Part shown: positions 12,901 through 23,332 of the stretch, in pieces | Layout of the letters: every line of letters begins with the position of its first letter | Position numbering within the stretch: the stretch's first letter is position 1 | NCBI GenBank assembly: GCA_030549495.1 | Contig: JAUIRK010000054.1 | Span: forward strand, 434,001 to 498,000 | From: Nectonema munidae | Lineage: Eukaryota; Nematomorpha; Nectonematoida; Nectonematidae | DNA: 64,000 nucleotides | Reading direction: 5' to 3' | The notes under the pieces: generated by a model | Told to the model about the DNA's origin: nothing | Seen by the model: the letters and a program-made list of their open reading frames with translations, nothing else | Database searches by the model: none | Made by a program: the position numbers and the translations under genes

Positions 12901-15900
12901 AATTAAAATTTTTTTTTCTACTTTCTCAAAACTCTTCTTGTTGCTTTCTCGCATGTTCTTTCCCTCTTTTTTTCGTTGTCATGCATGAGTGATGATGATG
13001 ATGGATCGCATCCAACGGCCTCTTCTTTGATTCTATCGAGATCCATTTTCGTGAAACAAATTCACAGATTTCATCGTGATTCCTTTTCAACGATGCATCG
13101 AAATATTTACAATACATACCAGTGTTAATTGAATAGTAATTCCGTCGGTCTTTACTGTTTCAATAAAAAGATGATGTTACTTCTAATTAAAACATCTCTC
13201 TCGTGTGTATTGTGTATCGTTCTACATGTCTAGATGTAAGCTCACTTCGTTTTTTGTTATAACTGTTGAAAAATACATAAAAATCGATCTAATGAAATTA
13301 AAAAAAAAATTTAATGAAAGAACAAATAAAAATGATTATTCGTAAATTTTTAATATCATACTACTAATAATTTATATGCATTTAAATTTTGAAGCAGGCT
13401 TCTTTAACCAATATTTTTCCAAGTTTTATATGTCGTAAATTTAATTAAGACGACAAATCTTTTTAAAAGACGTCTTCTTTTATACACTTGATAACGGCTA
13501 CAATGTCGGTTTACGACAAGACTGACCCCACGTTAGTTTGTCCCTTATTGATTTCAAATATTTGATGCTGTGCTCTTAATCTTTTAAAGACTCATAAATT
13601 TGAAGATATAAAACGAGTGTACAAACTTTCTACGTTTGTATTCATTTGTTAGCAAATTATTTCAAAATCATCGTTGAAAAGCTTTTACTAATAAATAAGT
13701 CCTGGTGCAGTTGAACGCAGTGATGAAAGCCTACATTATTAAAAAAAATTCCATAACTTTTGATATCCTTTCATCTCTGAAAAAGGATGATATTTCCCAT
13801 TTTTACACAAATTGCATAAAAGGTACGGCATTATTTTGGGCCATTAGTTCATTTTGATTTCACTTTTTAAAGATTATTGTAAAAAATAGTAATTTAAAAA
13901 ATACATAAAACATTTGAATCAAATGTTTTGCTTAGTTTTCCAAAGATTAGGGTGTTGGCAATAAACAAAATTTATGAACGAAAATGTAACCCGCGTGTAA
14001 GGCTTGAGAGAATTAAAATAACAATTATATCTCTTAAATTTGTTGTATGTTGCTTTGATTTTTGAGACGCACTTTTGTTTAACGTTTTGAAAATTACTGG
14101 CCATCATAATGATGGCAAAGCAAAAAGAAATTGATGTTTTTTCATTATTTCGATTTAGAATAACGGCTGAGAGATTAATATTAGTTATTTCTGTATCACA
14201 TGGTAAGACTTTTTTCAAACGTCTGTTTTTATCTTGATTTAAAATGATACGGTTGGTAAATGGACCTCGTACCAAAGTTTTAAACGTAATGAATTTCGTA
14301 AACCAACGTACTGTTATGTCTCAGGGTAACCCGTAATTTTGATTGAAAAAGTAACGGTATCGTACCGGGTTTCATCACTGTTGTTCGTGAATTGTTATCT
14401 TAGAAGGCCATGTCATCATCGCCATGCTGAATTTTAGCTTTTTCTGTATACTGTTACTTTGCTTGTGTTGTTTTGTGCAGCAACACTTTTGCTATGTCGC
14501 TAGTAGTAATGACAGCAGCTCCTGCTCTTTCCCGTCCACAAAGCGCCCGAAGTTCATTCCTGCTAGAACAAATGACGAAAACTCATCATGTTTCATGCAG
14601 GAGAGGATGAAGCACATTTCTGCGATGACTACGACTGCTGTGATTGGAGGAAGTATTGTTGGCGGCTGTCACGTGGTCTCTCCTTCCGCCGCTGCTGTTG
14701 TTGCTACTGCAACAGCTTCTTCGTCTGCTTTACGCTTAATTAACTCTGCTTGTCTTCTTGATAATGGGAGGTGGCAGCAACCACAACCCTTTCACCATCC
14801 TCAGCAGCACACACGCCTTTTGCTTGCTCAACTGGTAGATTCGCTTTTCTTTCTTCTATAATATCTTGTCTTTCTTTTTGCATGGAACGTTTTTCTTTCT
14901 TTTCTCCGTCCATATTAATAGGTATTTGGTTGTGAGCATTCTAGTTTAATAGCTCAATAATCAGAATAACCATTCTCTATTGGATGCCTTTCGTTGTTCT
15001 AGTTTTCGTTTACGTTATAATCAGTTGCAGGAAATGTGGCCCTGCCTAATTTCTCTATTTTTTTTATTAAATGAACCATTCAATATTAACGATGGAAAGC
15101 GCAAATTCGGGGTGTTCATAAAGTAAATAAAATCAAAGGATATGATTTAAAAATATACAAATTTTCAAGCGTCGGCCTTGCCAAATTACTACATCATATT
15201 TATAAAGCCGATGAAATTAAAAAATCCTATTTCAAGGGTGATATGATTTATTGATATAAATTAAATTTTATAGATCTTAAGTCTCATGATGGCATATGTA
15301 TATATTTGTGGTCTGACAAGATCACGGTAGACAACAAAAACAAATAGTATATAACCTATGTGTTAAATTCAAATTTAGGTGAGCTTGGCATACTACTATA
15401 TATATCCTATTTACGTAATCGATGAAATAAATACTACTTCAAGTTAAAAAATTTTTAGTGAAATTAATTCAGTATAGCTTTAGTCACATTGAAATTCGTG
15501 TAATTTTGGTATCCATTTTCTTTTACTCATTTTTGCTATAGAGCGGAGGGAGTGCAAAAGTAGGTATAAAAATTGTTAGCCAATCGCATCACTCGTATAC
15601 GCATATTCAAGTTTACTATCATTTTTATTGGATAAGAAATGCGTCACTCGTCGCTTTTCTCGTTTTCGTGTTATTTTGCTTAATCCCGTATTTCGTTTTA
15701 TTAGGCAGCATCAAATGGCGGTGGCATTTCTGCAAACGGAATGAACGTCTATGCAGCCCCTGCTAAACAATGCCCGGCGCCACCAACTCTCTTTGACAAG
15801 TGCGGAATGCTTCCCATCTTTCAATCCCTTCCACCATCCCAAGCTCTTTCGCCCTTCTCTGTTCTAGCACACCCCCAGTTGTATCAGCAGCATCCATCTT

Positions 15901-16672
15901 CCTTTCAACCTCAAATCATACCCATTGCGTGTAACATTTTTTTTACATGCATTACAAAACACACTTTTTAGTTTACTGAAATAATAAGTGAAACCTGAAA
16001 TCAACAGATAATATTTTCTCAACATTATCTAATCTATATAACAGCCAAGTGTTACTACAAAGATTGCAAAGTTCAAGTAATCAATTAAACACCTATACAA
16101 TTTTCCCACAGATTTAAATCTCATAAGAACCATTCCTTTAAATTAACTTCCCTTTTGTAATTATAAATTTTTGCCCCGTTTGGCTAAACACATTGACGCA
16201 TCAAGATTTACTTCACTTGACATATCTCTTAACACTTTTTAGAAGATGAATTTTATTAAAGTTTTTACATTTCCTACTTTACTATCAAGCCAATAAAATG
16301 ACATCACGTTCTTTTTTCTGAGAATATTTTCTAATGTGGTGTCGACATTATTTTCTCAGAGAGCAAATGTTGTCTCGATGTTGAGAGCAATGAGTGCGCC
16401 TGATGATGTAATATTTGTATGGCTGAAAATGATTGACTTTTAGCTAAACAAATCCGAAATTTTTGCGTGATTTTATTTGAGTAGTTTAAATATATGCAAA
16501 AATGTTTAAAATAATTGACTCGATTCAAGCGTTTCTTGATTGCTAAGAAATTATTTCAAATTTTTATCCAACCAGATCAGGGCTTTGTGTACTTCTCTAT
16601 CTCGTCCTTCACTCTCACTATTTTTATTTCATTGGATTAGTCGCTGGTCCTCCACTGCCAAAGTACGAATGA
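720..16672 (+). CDS. mbl: muscleblind splicing regulator (seven-exon model)
   Basis: Muscleblind proteins bind YGCY-type RNA through CCCH zinc fingers and control alternative splicing and RNA localisation. Coding exons read from GT/AG sites are 720-944, 7770-7961, 9209-9583, 11377-11985, 14481-14834, 15705-15930 and 16641-16672. They sum to 2,013 nt, one open frame of 670 residues. Finger 1 is C36-X7-C44-X6-C51-X3-H55 after [14 protein letters not shown]. Finger 2 is C70-X7-C78-X6-C85-X3-H89, followed by [19 protein letters not shown]. The exon junction K|GRC between the fingers matches the one known in MBNL genes. Only one finger pair is present, and a KRPKF stretch lies in exon 5. The C-terminal half is Ser/Asp/Glu-rich and then Gln/His/Pro-rich low-complexity sequence that I could not align to known family members. 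Exons 1-3 are very secure, exons 4-6 good, exon 7 tentative. Exon 6 could instead read to a stop at 15969. Confidence 0.93.
2307..2380 (+). repeat. tRNA-derived segment inside hAT copy 1
   Basis: GGTGGCATGGCAGGTTGG resembles a tRNA acceptor and D-arm with a box-A-like core. About 50 bases on, GATTCGATTCC matches the box B consensus GRTTCRANTCC. The order and spacing are those of a tRNA-derived pol III promoter, as in SINE heads. The same segment is present in the inverted copy at 52201-52274. It does not fold into a full tRNA with a proper acceptor partner by eye, so I call it tRNA-like and not a tRNA gene. Confidence 0.6.
2659..3137. repeat. 42-bp minisatellite, about 11.5 units
   Basis: Tandem units of 42 bases (type ATTGTCCATGGGACGAACTG plus 22 more) run through the hAT element. 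Because 42 is divisible by 3, long frames stay open on both strands; these are not genes. Units of a GAAACAAAATG subtype recur at positions 2, 4 and 9. Units 4-5 nearly equal units 9-10, which suggests a 210-bp higher-order duplication. The other copy of the element lacks this array. Confidence 0.92.
4264..5559. other. mbl intron 1 spacer with a G/T homopolymer patch
   Basis: AT-rich intron sequence with no gene seen. At 5215-5315 the sequence becomes runs of G and T, then C and T, with almost no other bases. This looks like poor-quality sequence or simple repeat and its small frames should be ignored. Confidence 0.6.
5560..6640 (-). pseudogene. decayed hAT (ZBED/SCAND3-like) transposase
   Basis: On the minus strand the 6602-6405 frame reads [19 protein letters not shown], followed by an [13 protein letters not shown] stretch typical of the N-terminal half of ZBED5/GTF2IRD2-type hAT transposases. 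About 430 bp further on, around 5975-5640, come [37 protein letters not shown], and a region around [20 protein letters not shown]. These match the conserved VRWLSRG and YLADIF blocks in the right order. Several frameshifts and stops separate the blocks and the C-terminal dimerisation domain is missing, so it cannot encode a working enzyme. It sits in mbl intron 1 in antisense orientation. Confidence 0.8.
6646..7297 (-). mobile_element. MITE-like deletion derivative of a pogo/jerky-type element
   Basis: The left end (ACCGTATATTTGGGGGTATA) and the inverse of the right end (ACCGTACATTTAGGTGTAGA) match at most positions over about 29 bases. The left side is preceded by TA, but the right flank is TG, so the target duplication is not proven. 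Inside, minus-strand bases of about 7170-7090 read [14 protein letters not shown], then six Asp and FSNFEGF before a stop. This is the acidic tail typical of pogo/jerky transposases. The rest of the transposase is absent. A run of C lies at 6680-6695. Confidence 0.5.
7298..7769. other. end of mbl intron 1, low-complexity purine patch
   Basis: A 70-codon plus-strand frame from 7289 to 7498 matches nothing I recognise. From about 7490 to 7735 the sequence is dominated by runs of A, G and T, which is unusual for a splice-acceptor-proximal intron and may be low-quality sequence. The acceptor for mbl exon 2 follows at 7768-7769. Confidence 0.4.
7770..7961 (+). CDS. mbl: mbl second coding exon completing CCCH finger 2
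   Basis: This 64-codon exon runs from an AAG acceptor to a CTA|GTAAGG donor, phase 0 at both ends. It begins [19 protein letters not shown]. The X6 spacing between the second and third cysteines is two longer than in vertebrate MBNL finger 2 (X4). From memory it resembles the fly form, so I do not read it as a defect. Confidence 0.94.
8205..8462. mobile_element. 258-bp hAT MITE with perfect target duplication
   Basis: The ends are CAGTGGTTCTCAA and TTGGGAACCACTG, imperfect inverted repeats of hAT type. The flanks are identical 8-mers, CTATAGAG, at 8197-8204 and 8463-8470, fitting the hAT preference nTnnnnAn. There is no coding capacity. It lies in mbl intron 2. Confidence 0.9.
8780..9110. 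repeat. degenerate direct repeat in mbl intron 2
   Basis: A stretch at about 8808-8870 containing CGGTATTTCCTTATAATC, an AGAAAAAGCAGAC motif and TTAACCGATTT recurs at about 9030-9090 in slightly altered form. The distance is about 210-220 bases. No transposon ends are evident. Confidence 0.4.
10060..10960 (-). pseudogene. decayed Tc1/mariner-type transposase
   Basis: Reading the minus strand from 10960 down, the pieces appear in Tc1 order. First comes a basic N-terminal segment with [17 protein letters not shown] and an [10 protein letters not shown] block (compare VLFSDES). Then come a [19 protein letters not shown] block and finally [18 protein letters not shown] (compare SPDLNPIEHVW). Several frameshifts and stops separate them. 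I could not find clear inverted ends; a short direct repeat, ACTTTATTTTCTGAGT, occurs at about 10896 and 10956. It lies antisense in mbl intron 3. Confidence 0.78.
13718..14380. mobile_element. possible hAT MITE in mbl intron 4
   Basis: The left end is CAGTGATGAAAGCC and the right end GGGTTTCATCACTG, inverted repeats of hAT type. The flanking 8-mers (GTTGAACG and TTGTTCGT) are not a clean target duplication. Internal sequence has no coding signal. Confidence 0.45.
16641..16672 (+). CDS. mbl: candidate mbl terminal coding micro-exon
   Basis: A strong pyrimidine tract and AG lie at 16639-16640. The frame that continues exon 6, if exon 6 is cut at the GTAACA donor at 15931, reads AGPPLPKYE and then TGA. 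Phase 1 at the donor fits the two leading bases here exactly. The donor has T at position -1, which is weak. The alternative is that exon 6 reads through to its own stop at 15969. Confidence 0.45.
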
Positions 16673-19429
16673 ATGGATTGATGTGAGCTGTTGGTGAGTT
16701 TGTTTTGAAGTCTCCTTACAATGCCAATATTTGTCGCCTTTCTTCACATCACAGCAATGGCAACATCATCATCATCCAAAATCATGTGTCTTTACCCATC
16801 TTTTTCCTTTCCACCAATTTGCATGAAAATCCTTCTACAAATGATATATGGCATTGGATTGTTTGGATTCCTAAATCACATTGTGGTGCCACTATATAAT
16901 ATATATATATATATATATACCCACTTACACTCAACTCCAATCGATTGATATAATTGGAAATGTACGGACTATTTTGTTGCGTTAAATTGAAAAGCGTTGT
17001 TTTTATTATTCATTCATCGTCTTCATCTTTCCTCATTTTACACAAACTCTCCCCACCACCATAATATATTTTGTTTTGTGAAGATTTGATGAAATTGTGT
17101 TTTATTTTATTTTTTATTTTTTTACCTTTTAAAAATGATTTTTAAAAATTAGAGAGGTTTCAAAGATTCTGTATAAGTTAGAAAGGTGTTTTGGGTGATG
17201 CTGAATGACGCCATTATAAAATAATTCGAAATAATCCTTACGTTTTGTTTTTGTTAAATGAAATATGCGTGAAAAGACGATTAATCCATACGTGAAGAAC
17301 TTGGTGACATGTTATGATGATGATCAAAAACGAACACAATACATCATCATACCATTTTTAATCTCATGAATTTGTTTCTTTTTTCAGTCTACTCTTTGTG
17401 CAATTTTGTTAGTTTAACTTATTTTTTATAAATAAAAACATACTACACATATATATGTAAATTATCACGATACCCGGTTAACACTCATTCATTACGTATT
17501 CGCCAACTAGATGATAATAATTCAGTAAAGAAGGTTTATCCATCGCATTTGTTCCTGCGTCCCAAATGCCTGTTTAAGTGAAATAGGACGTAATTTTATT
17601 ACCCCATACCCGCAAACATTCTTGCACAGTATATATATGAAGGTGGTTTGCAAAATTCTTCATTTCATTTCCTTCACCAAACAAGACAACATCACAGACA
17701 CCAACCACCATTTTTGTTAGAGAGTTGTGTTTCATCATTACTACTAATTTATTATAATTGAATTTTTTGTTTTGTTATTCTTATTATTATAAAGAAAATT
17801 TACTTGTTTCTGTTTTTATTTCTTCCCTATTATCACACCACATTATTTTAACGATATTAATGATATTGTATATTATTTACTTTTTAATAAAATTAAATTA
17901 TACGTTTTACAAATGTTATTTTGAAGTGTGAAACATTTTGCTTTTCATAGAACGCATAATTCTGAAATAACTTTATATCCAAACCCTTTCTTTACGTATT
18001 CCTTGTATCTTTCTAGACCATTAAGACATGCGCACCAAATCAATCATTCATTCGAGTCAAAGTAAAAACAAACTGATAATGACCTAGTTGAACCGACTCC
18101 ATTATCTGACAAACGCGCTAACCAACACACTACTAACTACAACCGATTTTTTAAATGTCTTTCTCCATCGATATTCCGACAGCAACAATGCTTCAATCAA
18201 ACTAATTTCTTCCAAACATGCCTTTAATTAGAGTCTGTTAATCAGATAGACAAAAAAATTTAAAAATTCATAATAGATCATTCGAAATATTTTCCATATG
18301 TTTCTAGATCAATCATAGTTCATATACCTTGCATTGACGACGCACTAGTTTCTTACTTTTCCCGTCTCCTTTAGTTATCATCTATGGAAGACTTTTTAAC
18401 ATTAACATAAATACCATGTATACTTCATTTAATAAATAATATTTTAGTTTTGAGTATTGATTCTTTGTATGTTGCATACACTGGTAGAAGTTTCGTAAAG
18501 GCGACATCAATATGTGTGAAACTAACAGTCGCGGGCAAACGAGGTCTGACTGTATTAGAATTGGGTACATAAGTCGTACTCATCCATAATTTGGAGATTT
18601 TCATAAACTTATGCATTTCAGATAGGAGTTATAGCTTTTTAGTGTTATGGACCATCGAGGTAAAAGTTGAATTTTCTAATTCATAAAATCTTATTAAAAT
18701 GTATCTCTTTCTGAATAAAAAAGAAAGACTAATTATGAAAGGTCACAAACAAGAAATCGTCGAGATAACAAAGCGTTGTTTTGAGCTTTTCAATTCCTTG
18801 CTGAACAGGGTCATATGTGATAGGTTTGATGTGGAGCTTGCAAAGAAATCAAATGTACGCACAATATAAAGGTCCCTATGGATATAGGAGGGAATTGACT
18901 ATCTTTGAGGGGTTCTTGCTTAAAAGCACATCCATTCGCAAAATTTTTCAAAGTCTTGTAGAAATAACGTGTGCAAGGGCATTGAATTAACTTTATGTGT
19001 ATTCTTGTTTATTTTACTAAATTAAAAAAACATTTTTTGATAGGCCCATAACAACCTTTCGAGGTATATGTATTTTAAAAAACTAATTTTTTGTAATTCA
19101 AATTACCTAAGTAATGCATAGACATTCTCTTCCCTGGGAAGAGCTTTAAATTATATAGAATACTTTTTTATATAGTTATGTGTTATAAAGTATTTTTGTC
19201 TGAAAAATTTGCGGGTTTTTATTCAAATTCCTGGCTACATTATTGACTGATCAAATATAGCTCATGGATTTATTATTATATCAAACTACGTAACCGGACA
19301 ATTACCACTTAGAATTGAACAACTTTTCTAGATCTATCTTTAAAAAGTGTTTTTCAAATAATTGATTTTTGTATAGGTTTATCTTTTAGCTATACCAACA
19401 TATAAATGATAAATCAATTTTAAATTTCC
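16673..19429. other. mbl 3' flank and intergenic spacer
   Basis: AT-rich sequence that probably contains the mbl 3' UTR. There is a (TA)n microsatellite at about 16896-16918 and several AATAAA-like signals. At 19140-19275 lies a minus-strand copy of a dispersed repeat also present near 34530 and 50490. No gene is recognised. Confidence 0.5.
19140..19275 (-). repeat. dispersed repeat family with GTAGCCAG core, copy a
   Basis: The reverse complement reads GAGCTATATTTGATCAG, then TAATGTAGCCAGGAATTTGA and an ACACATAACTATATAA tail. It matches 34690-34830 and 50640-50770 in the plus orientation, with scattered differences. The family is non-coding. Confidence 0.6.
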
Positions 19430-19720
19430 TCTTTTAAAAGAAAAAAAAAAGGGGGAGAAAAAAAAAGCCAATAAACAATCAATTTGTAATGACAAGAATT
19501 ATACACTCTTTCTTTTTTTTTATATCTCCCTTCTTTTCTTCTTTTTATTTTTTCATTATTTTTTAAATTTTTTTTATTTTTTGTGTGTGTGTGTTGTGTG
19601 TAACACACACCCCCCCCCACATGGGTGTGTGTGGGGTGCAAAAAGAGGGGGGGTAATATTTTATTTTTTTTTTTTTTTTTTTTTGTTTTTTGGGGGGGGG
19701 CCCAGAAAGCGGGTATACAA
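19430..19720. repeat. simple repeat and homopolymer block with GT/CA hairpin
   Basis: The block holds A, T, C and G runs and a GTGTGTGTGTT / AACACACAC inverted pair at about 19582-19610. It contains nothing coding. It has the appearance of low-quality sequence mixed with a true (GT)n tract. Confidence 0.6.
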
Positions 19721-19839
19721 AGAATAATTTCTTAGTACGTCTCATCGATGATGGAACCGAGAACCAGAATGTGGGGAAGTGCTTAGCCACGAGTCGCTTA
19801 AATAAAATAACAGAAATATCTTAAGTATTAAGAGGAAAG

Positions 19840-22500
19840 AACTCAGCTTGTTCAACAACCAATCTTGTTGCAAAAAAAATTGTTAAGTGTATGCAGCCAC
19901 TCGCAATTGGAGAAAAGTTGGTAAAGCCAGCAAGCAGCCCTTCATATGGTTTGTACCATCCTTGGAAATGCTGCAGTGAATAAAATTCAACCTATTTCGC
20001 TGTCAGATAACACAACCAACAGAAGAATTCAAGAGATCTCAAGACCCCCGGGGGTCTTTAATTTTTAAGGTTCCTTTGATGTTTTTGTTCGGGGTGTTTT
20101 TAGAAAAAAAATCTGATTATCATAGGTTTGTTTTACTCATAATAAAATTTTACTTTATTTTTTTAGTATTCAGAAATTTTATTCTCTTTTTTTGATTTTA
20201 TTTTTTTTTAATATTTTGGTTTGTTTTTTTTTTTTTGTGTGTGGGTTTAATATTTGGTAAGTTTATTTTGATTTTTTTGGTTTTTTTTATTATGTTAAAT
20301 TTGATTGTTGTTTTTGTTTGTTTTTTTTTTATTTTGGTTTTTGTTTTTTGGTGTGTTGTATTGTTGTTTTTTTTTTTGTTTAGTGGTTTGGTTTTTTTTT
20401 TTTGTTTTGTTTTTTGTTTGTTTATAAATTTTTTTTTTATTTTTGAATATTTTATTTGAATTTTTTTTTGTGGTTTTTGTGTTTTTGTTTTTTAAATTGT
20501 TTGTTTTGTTTTTGTTTTGTTTTTAGATTTTTATGTTGTTAGGTTTTGTTTTTTTTTTGTTTTTATTTGTGTTTATTATTATATTTTTTATGTTTTGTTT
20601 TTTTTTTTGGATTTAGGTTGAAGTAATTTAGTTTAAATTTTTTGTTTTTGGTGGTTATTGGTATATTAGTTGTGTTTTAAATTCTCTTGGTAAATTGGGT
20701 CTCTGGTAGGTCTTATTTTTGTTGTTGTTTTTATTGTTTTGTTTTATTCTATTTGAAAAATTTTTTCTTATTGTATGGGGTTATAAATTTTGGAGTAGAT
20801 AATGTTGGTGTTTTAATAAGGGTTTGTGATCTATAGGTTTTTATTTTTTAGGATTATTTACAATGTGGGAAAGTATTTTATATGGTTGTTAATTGGTTTT
20901 TGATTTGGTAAAAAATAATATAAGTAGGTTCTTTGTGTTTGAATATTTTGTTTATTTTGGTTGTATGTGTTTTTATTGTATTAATTAAATTTCTTTTTTT
21001 ATTAAGTATGTTTATTCTAAAATTTATTTTTTATCTTTTTCTTTTATAAAATATTTTGTGTAAAAATATTTATAAAAAAATTTTGATAGTGTAATATATT
21101 TTTTAAAAATATTATTTGTTTGTTCTTCTTTTTTTTGTAAATAAAAAAATATTATAGTTCTTCTTTTTATTTTTATATATAATATTTTGTATGAAAAAAA
21201 TTTTGAATATTGACAAGGAAATATAGAAAATGTTTTTGAACGTCATGTGTTTCAAGAATATTCAGAAAAAATTTAAATTTGAAATATACAAATTTATATT
21301 TTTATATTGTTTAGTTAACTAGTTTTCATAAAAAATATTAATTTTAGTGCGTTAAATTTAAATTTGTATAAATTACTATAAATATTTTTTCATGTGGTGA
21401 AAATTTTATATTTCTTTTATCTTTAAAACCCATTAAAAAAAATAAAATAAAGTTAATATGTAGTATATTTTTATAGAAAAGAGTTTAAATATTTACTAAA
21501 AAATATGTTTCTAAGGTTACGGGTGGTGGCATGCTATCAAGGAGAGTGGAAAATTTAGCTTGGAATTGGATGAGTGAACTGACGTCAGTGACGATGCTCA
21601 ACTTTTGGTATATGCGCGTTAGCAAGGATTGATGTCTGGTTTCATCAAAGAAATGGGATCAGAGCTACAGTGTGTGGTCAATGGAGGATCTTTCTTCTCG
21701 ATAAATGTCACTTGAGCTTAACACTGTTATAGAAGATGTTATTCAAATAGTATAAATCATCAGAATTGAATTCAAGGCTGTTTAGTCCAAAGTGATATGA
21801 TATGGGATCCGAATATGAACATCTGCTTTACTACTCTTCTCTCAAGAGGCTATCACGAGGAAACGTGTTTCAGAGGGTGCTAATAACATGTGCACAGAGT
21901 TTAAAATCTTCATAAATGAGAAGAAACATACTGACATCTAGGCTTACAGAACCTAAGTGCTTGTTTGGGATATCTGACAGACATATTTTCAGAGTTGAAT
22001 ATACTGAATATTATGCCCAAGCAAAGAAGATCTTAGAAATGGAAACTTTTTCCCGAAGATGGAAATGACGCCTTGCTTCTGGCTGTACAAAGTCTTTTTG
22101 TTGGGCACCTTTAGAAATTGAGTGAGGAGTTTGTCAGGTACATTTCGGGTCGAGAGCTGCATGAGAAATACAAATGTTTGCGAAGACCCTTTGATATCCA
22201 AGCCTAGGATCCTTCAGAAGAGTCGTCTTTCCAAAATCTTTAAGAGCTTATAGATCCAGCATGGGGAAACTCTTCGTTTTAACTTTCAGCGACAAAAGCG
22301 TGTTCTGAACTGCTGTGAAAAAAGAAATCAGTCCTTGGATTCGAGGCTGTGAAAGTGTTATTGCCTTTCGCTACAACCTATTTGTTTGAATCACGATTTG
22401 CAGCTCTGACTGCCATTAAAACTGAAATTGAAGCTCTGGCTGCAACCGGATCATCATTTGAGGATAGAACTTTTAAAGACTAAACAACGAATAGAGAAAT
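19840..22500 (+). pseudogene. decayed hAT transposase split by a 1.4-kb foreign block
   Basis: Before the break, plus-strand bases of about 19930-20050 read ILGNAAVNKIQPISLSDNTT, then NRRIQEIS, the hAT motif usually followed within about 20-30 residues by the catalytic region. That region resumes only at about 21540 with GKFSLELDE and TDVSDDAQLLVYARVSKD. Further blocks follow: RLSRGNVFQRV near 21850, and LPFATTYLFESRFAALTAIK near 22370-22430, the conserved C-terminal dimerisation segment. The family is ZBED5/SCAND3-like. There are multiple stops and frameshifts throughout, so it is a dead copy. What separates the halves is described as its own entry. Confidence 0.82.
20059..21530 (+). other. 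strand-asymmetric, cytosine-depleted T/G-rich block
   Basis: From 20187 to 20683 the plus strand contains no C at all, over 497 consecutive bases, and C stays very rare to about 20960. T dominates, G is common and A modest. From about 21000 to 21500 the block grades into ordinary AT-rich sequence. It lies between two halves of a hAT transposase relic. The hydrophobic frame at 20235-20459 is what T-rich DNA gives in any case. Possible readings are a run of poor sequence, a strand-biased C-to-T changed segment, or a highly skewed organellar-type fragment. No known gene could be read in it with standard or TGA=Trp decoding. Confidence 0.75.
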
Positions 22501-22852
22501 TTGGCAACATGATTCAAGCCCAAGGCTCCAATTAAGATTATTTACCATTTCACATAAAAAAACATATACCTTAGCTTATTTTTTAAAGAATGTTAGAGAA
22601 TATTATTCCAGAAGTGGTTGTTTTAATTAATGTCAAGTTTTAAAATTCATAATGTGAATACAATAAAATTTAATGCTGTTAATTTTGTCTTAGACAGCCA
22701 CCTCTTTAACAGTAAAACCCAAAAAGTCATTGGAGTTTTCATCAGGCTGTTGGTTGAAGACAGGAATCAAGGTTTTGTTCTAGCAGTTGGTGACTATTCT
22801 TTTGGTGACGTTATGCCAGGCTTCTGAGGGCATGTAAAACATATCTTTAGAG

Positions 22853-23332
22853 CAGTGTTCCCCAAACTGTGTGTCGCAAAAACTTTCCAAGTGTCGTGAG
22901 ATTTTTTAGAAATAATAAAAAGATACAGTTATCTCTCAATTAGCCCGACTTCGATTAACGCGGTTCAATTATTAAATTTTGAAAACTTTCTGTTTTCTTT
23001 CGGCATTAACCGAAATCAAATCCAAAAAACGAGAAAGACTTCTCGGAATTGATGATGAAATGCGAGTTTGCTTGTCGTCTTTGGACCCTCGATGGAATTT
23101 AATTTGTTCTCGAAAGCAAGCTCATTTGTCACACTGAATAAAAGTTTATTGCGTGTTCGCCCAGTTTCCTTCTCTCGCTACTTTAATTTTAATGTTTAAT
23201 GGATTACAAGGATACTATTAATTATAATACTTCATTTAATACTTTTTTTTTGAAATATTTGCTTGGTGATTTGTCGCGGAATTTTTTTATGTAAAGAGTG
23301 TGTCGCGGCCCAAAAAAGTTAGGGAAACACTG
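22853..23332. mobile_element. hAT-type MITE, about 480 bp
   Basis: The ends are CAGTGTTCCCCAAACTGTG and, inverted, CAGTGTTTCCCTAACTTTT, typical hAT ends. The flanking 8-mers CTTTAGAG and CTTGAGAA agree at six of eight positions, consistent with an aged target duplication. Near its left end it contains CAGTTATCTCTCAATTAGCC, which resembles a Tigger-type end and may be a nested fragment. Confidence 0.7.

Noticed and set aside
20235-20459. Hydrophobic 74-codon frame like a membrane protein
   Set aside because: T-rich DNA yields Phe/Leu/Val in any frame; no family motif is present.
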